Positions 1-12,230 of a DNA stretch of 64,000 nt are shown here, in pieces. The stretch is from Ascaris suum (Eukaryota; Nematoda; Chromadorea; Rhabditida; Ascarididae). The stretch is taken from NCBI GenBank assembly GCA_013433145.1, contig CM024175.1:4820516-4884515 (forward strand). Direction: 5' to 3'. The notes below the pieces were generated by a model, which was given only the letters and a program-made list of their open reading frames with translations, was not told the DNA's origin and searched no databases. The number at the start of each line of letters is the position of its first letter. Within the stretch, counting starts at the first letter, position 1. A program made the position numbers and the translations under genes.

Positions 1-3000
1 TTGGATCAAGATCTAGAGGTCTTTGAGTAATAGCTAGCGCTTTCGCAGAACGTTTATAAAACGTTTTCAGGAAGATGTCCAATCAAACAATTTAGATTAC
101 GCAAGTTAAATGATTAACCAACACCCGCAGCTGACGCCATGCGCATACTCTTTTTTGTTTTTGCCTATTCAGGTGACTGGGAATGCTTCGTGAAACACCT
201 TCTTCTTCTTCCTTCAATATATTGGAAATCCTTCCATCAGAATCGATGCTTTGTGAACGCTGCATGTGATGCATTAGGCACTATGCGCAAAATCTGAGCG
301 AGAATTTAACTTCTCAATCGAGAGGAAAGAAAGTGCCCACTCATGTGTTTTTGCCGCTTAAATAAAAACGACAACGATTATACAACGAACAATATTTATA
401 TGACTTAAAACCCAGGTTATTTGTACTTTGTTGTGCACAACTAATCTGAATAAGTTCTTACCCTTACGATGGGATTAAGGAGAATCTGTTTAATTTATCA
501 TTTAGGGCTGCCAAGAATGATAGCATTTTTATGCATTTTTTTCGGCACCTGATGTATCGCCATCAATTTGTTACTCAGGTCTCGTTGGCATTTGTTTTAA
601 TGGACTCCGCGTGGGTTAGATGCAGCGGAATTTGTGAAAATTCAGGGCTATGAAGCACAGTGTGATTTATCGATTTTCAGTAAAATAGAACGAGTAGTCA
701 GGTATGATCATCTCAAACGACGAAGAGGATTGGATTAGGGCAAACTTGTAGATGCCGTTCCAAATCATCTCAAACTCGCTAATTTCACGCGATCGCATTT
801 AAATGACCTCGCCGAAGAGTAGTGCAAACAACACAGAGCTTAAAGCCTTTCTATGACCATCCATTTGGCTTGGACTGAAAAGAAATTCGGCTACCGAGTG
901 CTCAAAGTTTTGAAGTAATGACTTTTTCAAAGATATAACACGAATTGATGTTTATTGTGGAGAACAACAGGAACGACCGGAAACATTCGCTGAAATTACA
1001 ACGTTTCCTGTTAGGAGCTAGGAGCGAGATGATGGAAGCTATGAATGTTAAAATGGCGCACCCTACTTCTAGAATTCACCAAGAATGCGGTAATTTAGCT
1101 GCGCGATTGAGCATCATTACACTAAAGGATGCACTCCTCACATTATAGACTCCAATTTACAGGAATATGCATTAAGTGGCGAGCAAGAATCAGAAACCGA
1201 CGTGAGCCGTTAAATTTTACACCACTCGAGCTACCAACGCAATATCTACGCAAAAGCGAATAAATTCGCTAGAGCAGCCGAGGGATCGATTAATGATAGC
1301 AGGAAATCGATGTTTCAAAGCATAATCACACCGAGGATCAAAGCATCATAGGGACACGTTAATTGTCTTTTGAGGAGAAAGAAGGAAACTGCAATTTAAG
1401 CAAGAAGTTTTTCCTTCGAAGTATTGTGTCACAATCAAACCTGACTTCAACTTTTAGCTTCCTTTGCAAGTCCTTTTTATGCGAACAATCTCGACAAGCA
1501 ATATTTCAACGCTGCAAAGCTCAACGAATTGTTTCACGGGCGGCGGAAAACTAACTGGTGGCGCTTACCGAGCCGAGTGGCTTCATTCGGCCATCGCGAG
1601 TTCAGACGCTCATGGGAACTTGAACAGTTTTTCTGATATTTTGGGAGGTAGGAACTTTAGCGCATCGTCTTCATTTCACTTTAGCAACTCGAAGCCATTT
1701 TATGTTACAGGAGAAGGGAGAGGAACGAGGACACTGAATTCAAGACATCTTATCGCAAAGAGGGACGCTAAATTCCCTAGAAGTGGTTCGGCGATGAACC
1801 AACGGAACTGCGGTATTAAAATGACAATTTCCGGTGATCTACGCGGGCACCCGTATACACGTATGCATGCATGCGCACACACATACAATACGTACACTTA
1901 CACATACGCACAGAGAAATTCAAAACGTTCAGCTCTCATAAGAGGCAGTCATTAATCGCGGGTGGAAGAATTCAACAGACGCGATGCGTTCAACTTTTCA
2001 GACGATTCAAAAAACCTTCATCAACTGAAGTGAGCGTTTTTGAATACCGTGAAGTAAAAATAACTGGAGGGGAGTGCCACACGAGATAGCGAAACATGCT
2101 CTTTTAAATTTCTCCAACAGGAGGTGATAGCCTCATAAACTGCCTACAAACAACAGCACCTACGCAAACGTGCGTTCATATTTGAAACATCGAACCGCTT
2201 GCACATATGTTCTAGAAAAGCTCTTTTTTTTTTTCAAATCCTGGCCGCTGCACGCAACCTGTGCTTTATCGCACTTTAATGTGCCCATAATTCTTCTCGG
2301 AATTGATGGTTCATGAGGAGTTTTCCAACGAAATGTTGGATATTATGCTGTAGAAGTTTCATAGCGATGGCTACAGTGGTTCTCAAGCAGAAATCATCGT
2401 AAAGACGGAGACTGTAATAAAACGCTGTCTAAGGGAATCTGTCCAGAAAGACGTGAACACCCATCGGGCGTGAGTAGTGATCTGTGTGGGACTCGATCAC
2501 TCTCATGCAATGTTGTGATTACTTTTGCAACTCCGCAGAAGTATGTTAGCGGCTCATAATTCTTATCATTGATCAAAATCTGCCGATGAGGGCCGCATAG
2601 AGTGAAATCAAATCTTTTCTGTAGGTATATATAAACATCACCTCTCCTCCGAGCTCAGCGTAATTCCGAGGAAACGCTATGCAGCTGTGAAAGTATCCGC
2701 GGTTGTACGAGTGTGGAACCTGAAATACCTCTCCATGGTTTTTCTAGTCGCGTGCAGCTGAAAGAAAGAAAACTGAAAACTTTTCATCTTGGCATTTTAA
2801 AGGCCGTTTCACAGCTAATGCAGTAAGAGGGATGAGGAAGATCGGAGGACGGAGTATAGGGTCGAAAAAAACGGCGAAGCCTTCATGCAAATGAACATCT
2901 TACTCGTACTTGAATTAGCCGATGCTATTTCCTTTTAAAAACACTACGTCTCATCGGTACAACATTACAGAGGTGGCACGACGGAACAATAAAGAATTAA

Positions 3001-6000
3001 AGGTTAGCCAGTCGACAGTGCATCAACGTACCTCATATATGCTAAAAATAACAAGTCATACAAACCGTCACGTGATCGAATTTCTGTCGTCAGATGGAAA
3101 GCTGCATAGGTCTATGCTGCCTTACTGTTTCCTCTTTTCATACGTTTGGCAGGCAGTTTAAGCACAAGGAGGGCGTATTCTCTTATCAGCACAGTGGGAA
3201 CTATATTAATTTTGCGAAATAATGAACACTTTCGAAAAAGTCGGTAAGTCAAAGTTGTACGCTATTTCTCGTTGCCCAGCAGGAATCATTCATCGTTAGC
3301 ATTAAATAGAGGAAAAAGAAATCTCAATAACGTTGTGACTACAGATGAAATTATTGTAGAGTTTAAGTCTAAATTTAAGTCTTAAGTTTAAGTCAAACAA
3401 GTCTAAATCCTTTTTTAGCACGAATAATCTAATATACTCTAGCTCGAATAAGGGAAAATTTATGCATTCGAAATGAGATAATAATGCAAATTAAGTCGAG
3501 GCAATAAAATGCGATATGCATTCTTAGGTGAGAGTAGGGATAAATCGTTGGTGAGTTTAAAAATAACGTTTGAAAAGAGCTATATCTCACTTTAACATGA
3601 CAATTCGGTCTTCTTAATATTATGGGAAAAAATGAAGAATTCAATAACGAACCACGAAAAAAAAACAATTTAATACGCAGAATGGTCGACGCAGTATGTA
3701 GTTGTTCAACTCAAAAGTGGCAACAGTGCTGAAGGCGCAACACTGCGCATAAAGGAAATGAAGGACGTATTATTTGGGAATATTTGTAGGATAAAGGCGA
3801 TGAGTTTAAACGTCTGAGGTAGGCAAATCTCAGCAATGGCAACTGGATCTGCTTTGCCACTGAGGTGCATAGAACGATGCTGTAAAAAAAAGCCAACAGA
3901 CGCTAGCAAGCGGCGAGCGATAGCTGCATTTTCACTAACAAGGTAGTTGCACCGCCCGTTGCTATTTCGTTTGACATCGTTGGGCTGGATGCATATCAGC
4001 TGCTTCGGCTAGCACCTCACACAATCGCCACTTTGTATAATGCTGCATCGCAATGCTGCACTGACCACATGCCCCTGGTCCCTTAACCGCAGCAAATCTA
4101 ACAGTTGTACAACTAATAAATACATCATTCAGGTGAAACTCAAGAGCAGTCACCAATGCAAAGCGTGCACTGAATGCAATGAAAACAAATCAGGAACTGC
4201 ACCATATGACATGCTATATCTTTAATCAATCAAAAGTCGGCAGTAATGAACTGCATAACAATGTGAATTGAACCATAAGTTGAAAGCTTCGAAGTACCTT
4301 CATCCTTCCGCGTTCAGTTCTTCCGCAGGAAATGAGAAGCTGTAATACTGCGACATGCGTTACATGCCGTAAGTTGAAAAACATAATGTGTCGACAGTCA
4401 TAAATTCAGATCGTTGAAACAACTGGCAAATCGCATCGTCCAAAGCATACCATTTTCAAGACATCAATAGGGTTTTTGTGGCATTCACGATTTAAAAGGC
4501 GTCATGTTAACGGGACACTGAATGAAAAGCCCTTGCTGTATCCGGAACGGGGTGACATCCTCGTGAAGCTTTGCTTGATTTGTTATAGGCAGAATGCTTC
4601 TTGCAGGGAGATTTCAACCCTACGGGGCCTCGTCAGCGAATCCTTCTAAACGACGAGAACATGGCGACTTTGAAAAGACCAAAGTGTGAATGAATGACCA
4701 CATCGCAGAATTCAACGAATCGATGAAGTAAATCTTGCAACCGATAACGATTTGTGTCGGCAAGCGAAAAGGCGTCGAAGAGAGCCTCAGAAATGCGCAA
4801 ATCCTCCCTGCGAAAACAGTTAATCAAAAATCAACTCCTAATAGCGCGATACAGGCATTTCCCAGTTAGCCTATTACCAATAAAAGTAAATCTCCTTCTG
4901 TATGTAGCAGGTTGGCTTTATTTGTTAGTTGCTATGTAAAACACAATTGCAGGAAAAGAGAGTTTTTCGGCTTGTTTTATTGCCTATTTGTTGCACTATT
5001 GATTTGTGCATTAAAAACCTTCTCAGAGAGTAAAAGCACTAGCTAAAATTCGGCCTCGACAATGTGAATTCATTGCCTTGCTTGCCTATCTTATTTGTTC
5101 ATTTCATTTTCTACGAAGCAATCACACAAAAAAAAGTCTCTATTTTGCTTATCGCAAGCATGCTGCGGATGGTTTTTAGCAAATACGAATATATAATAGA
5201 ACGCTAACAATTTACATTCGTTTCGTTTTGCTTTAAATTACTTTGTCGGAATATTTTACACCAAGTATAATAAATCGTTTGCTTTTGTGAACGTTATATC
5301 TCAATTAATGATGTGTTGAAAGCTGATGATGGGAGCCGTTGCTAGGCAAAATTAACTGCAACCATAATATTATAGTCTTTACTAATCGGCTTCAAGAGCG
5401 CAAATCATCGAGAACAAACATTTTTTTCAGTGAATGTTACGACTGCGCCATTATGTTACGACTTCAATCTATCGTATTTACACGATGGTGCTTTCACTCA
5501 GGAATGAATAAATGGAACGAGTAGGTGAGTAAATGCCTTTGTCAACCGAAATTGTGCAATTTGCGTCATACCTTTATGAGTGCGGAAGGACGAAGGTGAA
5601 ATTATTTAATACACAAGAGGCATGAGAGAGCTGCAATAAATGGCTTGTATTACGGTTGCTGGCAATTTTCATTCACTTCATAATAGTAGAAATATATATA
5701 TTTCATTGGCGTTGAATTGCTTTTCCAAACAGTAGGAAGTTTGTATGTGTACGTGCGATTGCTTCTTGTCGGAGAACTCGAATTCCGGAGCCGCCGAAGT
5801 TGCCTCATGAAATTCGACACTTACAATGCTCCATATGGATCAGCGAATTTTCATGTTAGTTCGTGAAATCGGAAAGATCAATACGTTCAATTTGGCGCAC
5901 GTTATACACAGACTGATTCTGGCACACTTTCTGGCCAGTGGGAAAGAAAGCATCTGCAATAAGAAATCCGCATGAGTTAGCGGATTGGACGACAGCTGAA

Positions 6001-7292
6001 GCCTGAGATTTTTTGGCCATACCGTGCAAAGGTTTTCTACGCTTTGGCACTGACTGATACTGAGTGCTTCGAAGACAGTGGTTTGTAGAAGCACATGTTG
6101 TGCCAGGTGTGCTGGTCCACCTTTCTATTTATTTTTTCTTGATCCCGACGCAATAGCCACTTTGGATATCAGTGTTAGAGATGGAAGAAATAACAAATTT
6201 GACAGACAGATGATACCACTATATCAGTATTAGGTGCCCCTTCAACGGACTATAAACTTCGCTTTACCTCTCCGAGAGCCATGTATGTGTGGTATCACAC
6301 CACTTTGTGATGTGATGCAGGCGTCGATGGATAGAAATATCTCTTTTCAACTGTTTACAAGCAACTCCTTTGCGTTTCGAGTGCCCATTAAAGGATCAGT
6401 TTCCATCACATTAGCTGATGCTAAACATCCTCATTGAAGGTGCCGGCTTCTCTCGGATGTGCTTACCATCGAGACTAATCTTCCTAACAAATTTTGCACT
6501 TGGAAGTGCAAGTTTAGTTTGACGGCACGAGGGGCACCGGAAGTGAGCCCATCTTCACAAAAAGTGGAGGTGCTAATGGGTGTATGCGTAGCGGATCACT
6601 CATTGTGGTGAGAGCTTCCTCGACAACAGTGCACGAAACCCATCAGCTGTTTCTCCTAGTGCCTCCTAGAGAGCATCGAATACACCGCGAACCATTCGAA
6701 ACCGTGTAATGTTTATTGGAAGCATCGAAAGTGAATATCGAATCCTCTAAGAAATAGGAATGGCGATTTGCAGCGAAATTTTTAACTTCAATTCTCAACC
6801 GATTGCAACGACAATGAAAAACAAGGAGACGATTGCGCTGCTCCTATTAATACATCCTTCGTTTCTACAACACGCCAATTTGCACTTCTTTCTGAGGTGA
6901 ATTAATTGCTCATTTTCGCTACGCTTATAAAATTTTGCACGCCCGAGTTACCACGTATTTCACCAGTCGAGCACTTCCATACATTCCTCGGGCATGCTAC
7001 TTGCTTTTCCTTCAATGTAAGGAGTTCATCCGAACGGAGCAGATCATTTCGAGAAAAGACACAGCTTCTATTACCCATCATGCATAAATATTGTCATCCA
7101 TCCGAGCAACTGAGAAAAAGTTTCCAAGTGACGGACCTTTTGCCCCCAGTAACTCGCAAGGTGCAAAGAGTCACCTTCCAGCACTATGGAGTAACTAGGC
7201 CCTCAAGGTGCAATAAGAAGGGACCTTTGCAGACTGAGAGGGGTTTGAAGACTCAAGAAAACAGCGGAATTATAAAACAGTTCCCGCACAGT
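1..7292. other. Gene-poor stretch, no supported gene
   Basis: I see no gene I can defend here. Open frames up to 163 codons exist, but the longest (about 1464-1955) runs through a degenerate CA/CG array and looks non-coding. Isolated splice-flanked short open segments occur: minus strand 1569-1632 (21 codons, acceptor ATATCAG, donor GTAAGC) and plus strand 3190-3243 (acceptor TTATCAG, donor GTAAGT). They are too short to call. A small imperfect tandem of TTTAAGTC-like units lies near 3358-3410. The stretch may be intergenic or intron of a larger gene. Confidence 0.4.
1853..1912. repeat. Degenerate CA/CG/TA alternating repeat
   Basis: Alternating purine-pyrimidine sequence built from ACAC, ATGC and ACGT-like units rather than a clean dinucleotide. 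It resembles the arrays at 15817-15893 and 28586-28741. Such sequence is prone to left-handed helix formation and to slippage. Confidence 0.6.
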
Positions 7293-7452
<160 letters not shown>

Positions 7453-7907
7453 TGATGCAGACAAAAGTTTTAAAAATTTTTTGAAACAGCACTGAAGAAG
7501 CGAAACAGTTCCGGTCCGAGGTGTATTGTTTCCCATTACCGGCAAATTTCCGGCAATGCTTTCTCAATGAGCTTATTTGTCTTCTCCCGAAGCCGGAATG
7601 CTCCATTTGGAAGAAAGTGGGGAGTTCTTTTGGGCGCATTGATTGTCGTCAATGTTTTTGTTCGCTAAGAACTAGCCTAGAGATCCAAAAGTTTAGTAGT
7701 CTGAGACCGCAAAATCTTGACCTTATTGCCTGTGTGGCGAAATTTCCCAACGCATGTTTAGCATGACAGTTCTGACGATCTGGGCAACGAGGCTTCTGCT
7801 TTGCAGAATGAAATAAAAATCCTTCATCTGCAGATGCAGTTCTGCATAAGAGGTAAGCGAGGCAGTGACCCTGATTTGCGGACGTTGCATTATTTTTTGG
7901 GAAGATA

Positions 7908-7931
7908 GGGGGGGGGGGGTGAGGGGACGGG
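7908..7931 (+). other. G-run with quadruplex potential
   Basis: Twelve consecutive G (7908-7919) are followed by GGGG (7923-7926) and GGG (7929-7931) with one- to three-base spacers. This fits an intramolecular G-quadruplex on the plus strand. Function unknown; a homopolymer this long is also error-prone in sequencing. Confidence 0.5.
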
Positions 7932-8561
7932 AGTACGCACACCTTTTTAAGTGCACGTGTTTACTTGGTTGCAGTTGTGCTATTCCTCGGCTTCTTCCCT
8001 CTTCACTTAAATATAAAAATATACATTCGCTGAGCATATATTTTCATGTAACCTGTGCCCCTATGTCACCTAAAGGTCGTTAATGCTCTATGGCTGAAAA
8101 GATCTGAAGTTAAGTTTCAACGAACAGCGTTTTATGAAGTAGGCTCCCCTTGCGCAACACTCACAATGACGACAAAGCTTACCCCACATCTAGCACAACT
8201 CACGTGTACAAATTGCTCAACTTCTGCATGTCAATTTTTCTGTACTTTTCGCTCACAATATAGCGAGTGCATTTCTTAGCTGAAAAAGTTTCACTCTCAG
8301 TGGGCGTATACGGCCGAATAGCAAAGAGTCTCTTTACTGTATGCAAGACGTGCAGTCGTTTTTGCTGCACCTCTTAATCCTAATTTCGAACGAAGCTATC
8401 TAGTTCACATATGATGCACTGCGCTCAGGCATATCATCTTTTATTTTGGCAACGCTCATAATATATCTGGTCTTTTTAATCCTGCTGCAACCTACTATGC
8501 CTCCTCTTCAATATCTGAAAGCTATACTTTACTTAATTCATATCTACTTATTTTTTTATAG

Positions 8562-8758
8562 TATGCATCGGTAACTGATCAACCTGCGACGAGCTTCATT
8601 CAAATTCAGCGGCTCGAAGAACTCGTTTATTCGAGTGCAGTTATTGTGTATCAAATCGTGACCTGTGATAAATACAGCCGACAGCACCACTTGCGAAATA
8701 ATCGCCTTCTTGGAGAGCTCAATGATGAAACAACGCATCGTTTATACCGTAGAAAAAG
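8562..8758 (+). CDS. Candidate internal exon, unknown protein
   Basis: A 197-base segment sits between a strong acceptor (seven T then ATAG, ending 8561) and a strong donor (AAAAG then GTAAGA). It is open throughout in the phase-0 frame for 65 codons, ending with two bases of a split codon. It has no ATG, so it would be internal. The predicted peptide starts YASVTDQPATSF, has a hydrophobic stretch (LVYSSAVIVYQIV) and ends in a basic run (RLYRRK). I do not recognise it. The minus strand is also open over most of the segment (8556-8738), so strand is not certain. It could be the 5' part of the tentative gene that ends at 33694. Confidence 0.35.
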
Positions 8759-11700
8759 GTAAGAACATACTAACAACCATGTCGAGCTGCACGGCTAAAT
8801 TCGAAGTTGTGACTTTGATTGTGTTTAAAAACTGCGATTGAGACTAACATTTAGATCGTCTAAAATGGTATGCATCAAGCCAATAAACTTATTAATTGTG
8901 TGTTTGTTGATGTGAGGTTTCGACTGATGGGTAGACAGACTGGCACGATTTTGAAAAAATTCGCAGCAGACGTGCAAAAACTGCTCAAATGCAACCTGAA
9001 CTCAATCACTGCTCTTGCAAGCCGCCGCAGAGTCTTTTCGATGTGCACTGTTGTTGGTGTTGGGTACTGAACTTTTACTCGCCCCAGTTCTCGTTCTGCA
9101 AACGTTCTACCTTTCTTGCTCTTCGCAATCGAATGCTTTTTATTTGTTTCTCACTTTAGGACGATGAAATGAAAAAGGAAACAAATGAAAAAATAGATGA
9201 GCAGAAATGTAGAAGTTCCGGTATTCATTACATATGCTCGGTAGGGCGACGCGTCCATGGATTTTGGACTTTTTGAAGTCGCAGCTTGGCATCCTGAAGG
9301 ACAGCTCCCAGGAAACACATGCCTTATGATTTTTCGGAAAGGATTTTTCATTACATTCGAATATTATAATGCAACAGTTTATGCTGCGTCATTGACAGAA
9401 CACAGAAAGTGTGCAACGGTATATGTATAGTATGGGTATATAATATGTGTCCAGCAGTGTGCAAACAACAACAGTCTACTCACATGCGCATATCGTTAGA
9501 GCTTCGTGACGATAAAGGAAGGATTGTTGAACATGAAGGGGCTATGCCTCCCACTTAGAAGTTTATAGAGAGGTTTATTTTACTGGATAGATTTATGGGC
9601 CCATTTTTTAAGAGAACGGGATGCTTCCTAGGTGATATGCTAGGCGGTGTACAAGAATGGAGTTCAACTGATTCAATCAATCTCAATCAAGAACAGCAAA
9701 CAGTGTGTAGCTGAAAGAATCTGACTCTGCCAAATATCGAAATTATTCCACGAAGACTCTAAAGAACCAAACTTTATCTGACGATCATGATAACACAGTT
9801 AAGTTTGCCTTAATAATGGCACCAGCAACCGATGGGGAATATTACTTCCATTGATGACCGAAGAGCCCAGCTGCATACAGCCTGAAGAAACCGGAGATGG
9901 ACAGGGATAAGTTTTAGCAAGGTTCGAATGTCCGAACATATTGAAAGCATTCCTAGGGAAATGAAATGAGCAGTGCCTCACCTAATGTCGTTCAAAATTT
10001 GGATTAAGGGGCATAGCTGAACCGCACACCTTGCACGCAGTAAGCAGATGTTTTGCCATCCGGCCCTACACGTCCACCTGAGAGTGAAACTTCAACTACG
10101 AAATGCATTCTCTAAATTACGGGCGCTGCAGAGAGAAAAATTGATGTGCTGAACATGAGAAGTCCACAAATATGAGTTGCGCCAGCACTGGCTTACACAA
10201 CGCTGTACTGTGGAGCAGGTGCAAGACTTATAAACCACACCTCAGCTTACTCTATTTTCTATCGAATCCATTTCACTCATATCTCCATCACCGCAACACG
10301 TTCATCTTATGCGAAATTTCACCTCATCCCTCTTTTGCATCATCAATCGCAAAGGTCGAGCACTTCATGAGCGATGAGATGGCTTGTTGATCAAGTATTC
10401 TCGCTGTAGCAAAGAAAACGCCCAAAAATTAGCACACAGTAGGAAAGATCAAAAAACAGATCAACAAATAAATAAATATGCGATCTGGACTTGCAAGAGG
10501 CATATTGCTGCAGTAAGGTCGACTGCAGGGAAAAATCCGAGCATCAGCAGAATTTTTTGTTTATTCACCTAGAAAGTTACAGTCTTTGAGGTTTCATCGT
10601 CTCTACTTCTACTATTTCAAATTGATAAGACTGCTGTTATTATCACAGCTTTCGATTTTTGTGATTTCTGAGGATGTGCAGTTCTAAACTGTAATATAAT
10701 TCATATTCGAAAGGAACATCATAAGACCACTGAAGGAGGAGCGAAACGCAAAGAGCTCTCAAGAGCTAATGAAGCAACGGAGAGTGCACGTTTTACATGA
10801 CCAGGTTGAGATCGTCCCACCTCACATTTCTGGGTATACCAACTTTGTAAGTAGGATCCCGCATTTATGGAATTAAACGCTCAATGGAATAGGAAATATC
10901 AAGACCAAATCTGAAAAGAGTTGAGCAGAGAGTGACCAATGCTATTGGCCGTTAGGCCCATAACTGACATAGATGTCTGCATCCAGTTACGATTTACCGC
11001 TTACGTGAACAACATAAACCAGAGGCAAGAGCCCTAAACTTTCCGATGTAGTCTGCATAGCATTAGCCTTGCTGATTGCGTGGATACAAAAGAGACTGAT
11101 GTCATTGTCTTCACTAAATGAAATGCCATTAATGCAATTTTCAAACGTAGAGATTTTTCGGCTCAAAAGCTTTTAACCAGAAGCATTAAGAGAAGGAATT
11201 TAGCTTCAAAAATCTTTTGAGACGGTGCCAACTTTAAGCACTACTTACGGCATCCAAACACGCGCTCATGGCGATTAACAACGCCCACGAGCAGCATCGA
11301 TAATCTCACTGAAATTTTTCGGACGAATGTAACGCATAGCTAGGAAGTACTACGAGCACACTTCCATGCATTTGTAGTGCGGGGATTCGGCGAATCACTT
11401 ACGTTAGAGCGGACATTCCATTAACCTCTACCATAGTTTTATTTTTAGCTAATAACATCTGTGTACTTTTAGCTAATTGCAAACGTTTCAAAGGGGAAAT
11501 AAAAAAGCACGCTTACAAGCAACGCCAATATCAACTGTCTTGCGTTTTTGCTTGTGTAGACCATCCGTCACGCAATTATGCCCCCCTCTTAATTCGCTAT
11601 AAAATTTGTCGACAAATCAACGAGAAATCACACCCGTCAATACACTCCTCCAACTTACCTTCGGTAAAGATGATCATTTCCTCGCATTTACATGTCGGAA

Positions 11701-12158
11701 ACGCATGGCAATTGAAAATATTATAGTTTCCAGTTTTGTCGCACATGATATACAAACGTCCGACGGAAGAGTTTCCGCCCAGCGACCAAAACATCTTTGG
11801 AAAGAGTACGTATTTGCGTATTCACTGATTAGTTATATGCCTCATTCATATGCTAGAAGAACGGTATAATGGATAAAACCTCTAATAAAAACGAATGACT
11901 CTAGCTAAGAAGTTATTATTGAAAGGCATTGAGGTGCCGTGGCTTCGAAATATAAGCTTGAATATGCTATAAAACCTGCATTGAAATTTTGCGAATAGAG
12001 AGATGGCAAAACAACATAATCACATGATAAAGTGGCACGTCGCAGAAACGTTTGCATTGCGAAGCTGGAAACAGATGCCTGTTAGGCAGGAATCGCCTCA
12101 TTAAAAAAGAACAGGAAAACATTTAGTAGATACGTACTCTTTGTAACCTATGAATGCT

Positions 12159-12160
<2 letters not shown>
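8759..12160. other. No supported gene; one minus-strand candidate exon inside
   Basis: Apart from the minus-strand candidate at 11659-11794, only weak signals are visible. A 42-base segment at 10805-10846 lies between an acceptor (CATGACCAG) and a strong donor (GTAAGTAGG). It starts with one base and ends with two, which is compatible with the exon at 8562-8758, but it is too short to stand alone. No repeats longer than simple tracts were seen. Confidence 0.3.
11659..11794 (-). CDS. Candidate first exon, small Cys-containing protein, minus strand
   Basis: On the minus strand a pyrimidine-rich acceptor (CTCTTTCCAAAG) is followed directly by ATG. The frame stays open for 45 codons and then meets a strong donor (GAAG then GTAAGTTGG) in phase 1. 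The peptide begins MFWSLGGNSSVGRLY and contains cysteines in the pattern C-x(10)-C-x(5)-C-x-C. Acceptor plus immediate ATG would suit a trans-spliced first exon. A possible continuation is the acceptor complementary to about 10908-10914 (CTCTTTTCAG), which is in phase but ends after about 11 codons. No family recognised, and chance remains possible. Confidence 0.3.

Positions 12161-12229
<69 letters not shown>
12161..12229. repeat. (AT)n microsatellite, about 34 units
   Basis: Perfect AT array following GAATGCTGG and ending at a C. Short open frames reading Tyr-Ile repeats across it are not genes. Confidence 0.95.

Positions 12230-12230
<1 letters not shown>

Noticed and set aside
1464..1955. 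163-codon plus-strand frame
   Set aside because: It includes the CA/CG array, has no splice context or domain, and reads as low-complexity chance sequence.
9905..9945. tRNA B-box-like GGTTCGAATGTCC
   Set aside because: No A box or cloverleaf arms around it.
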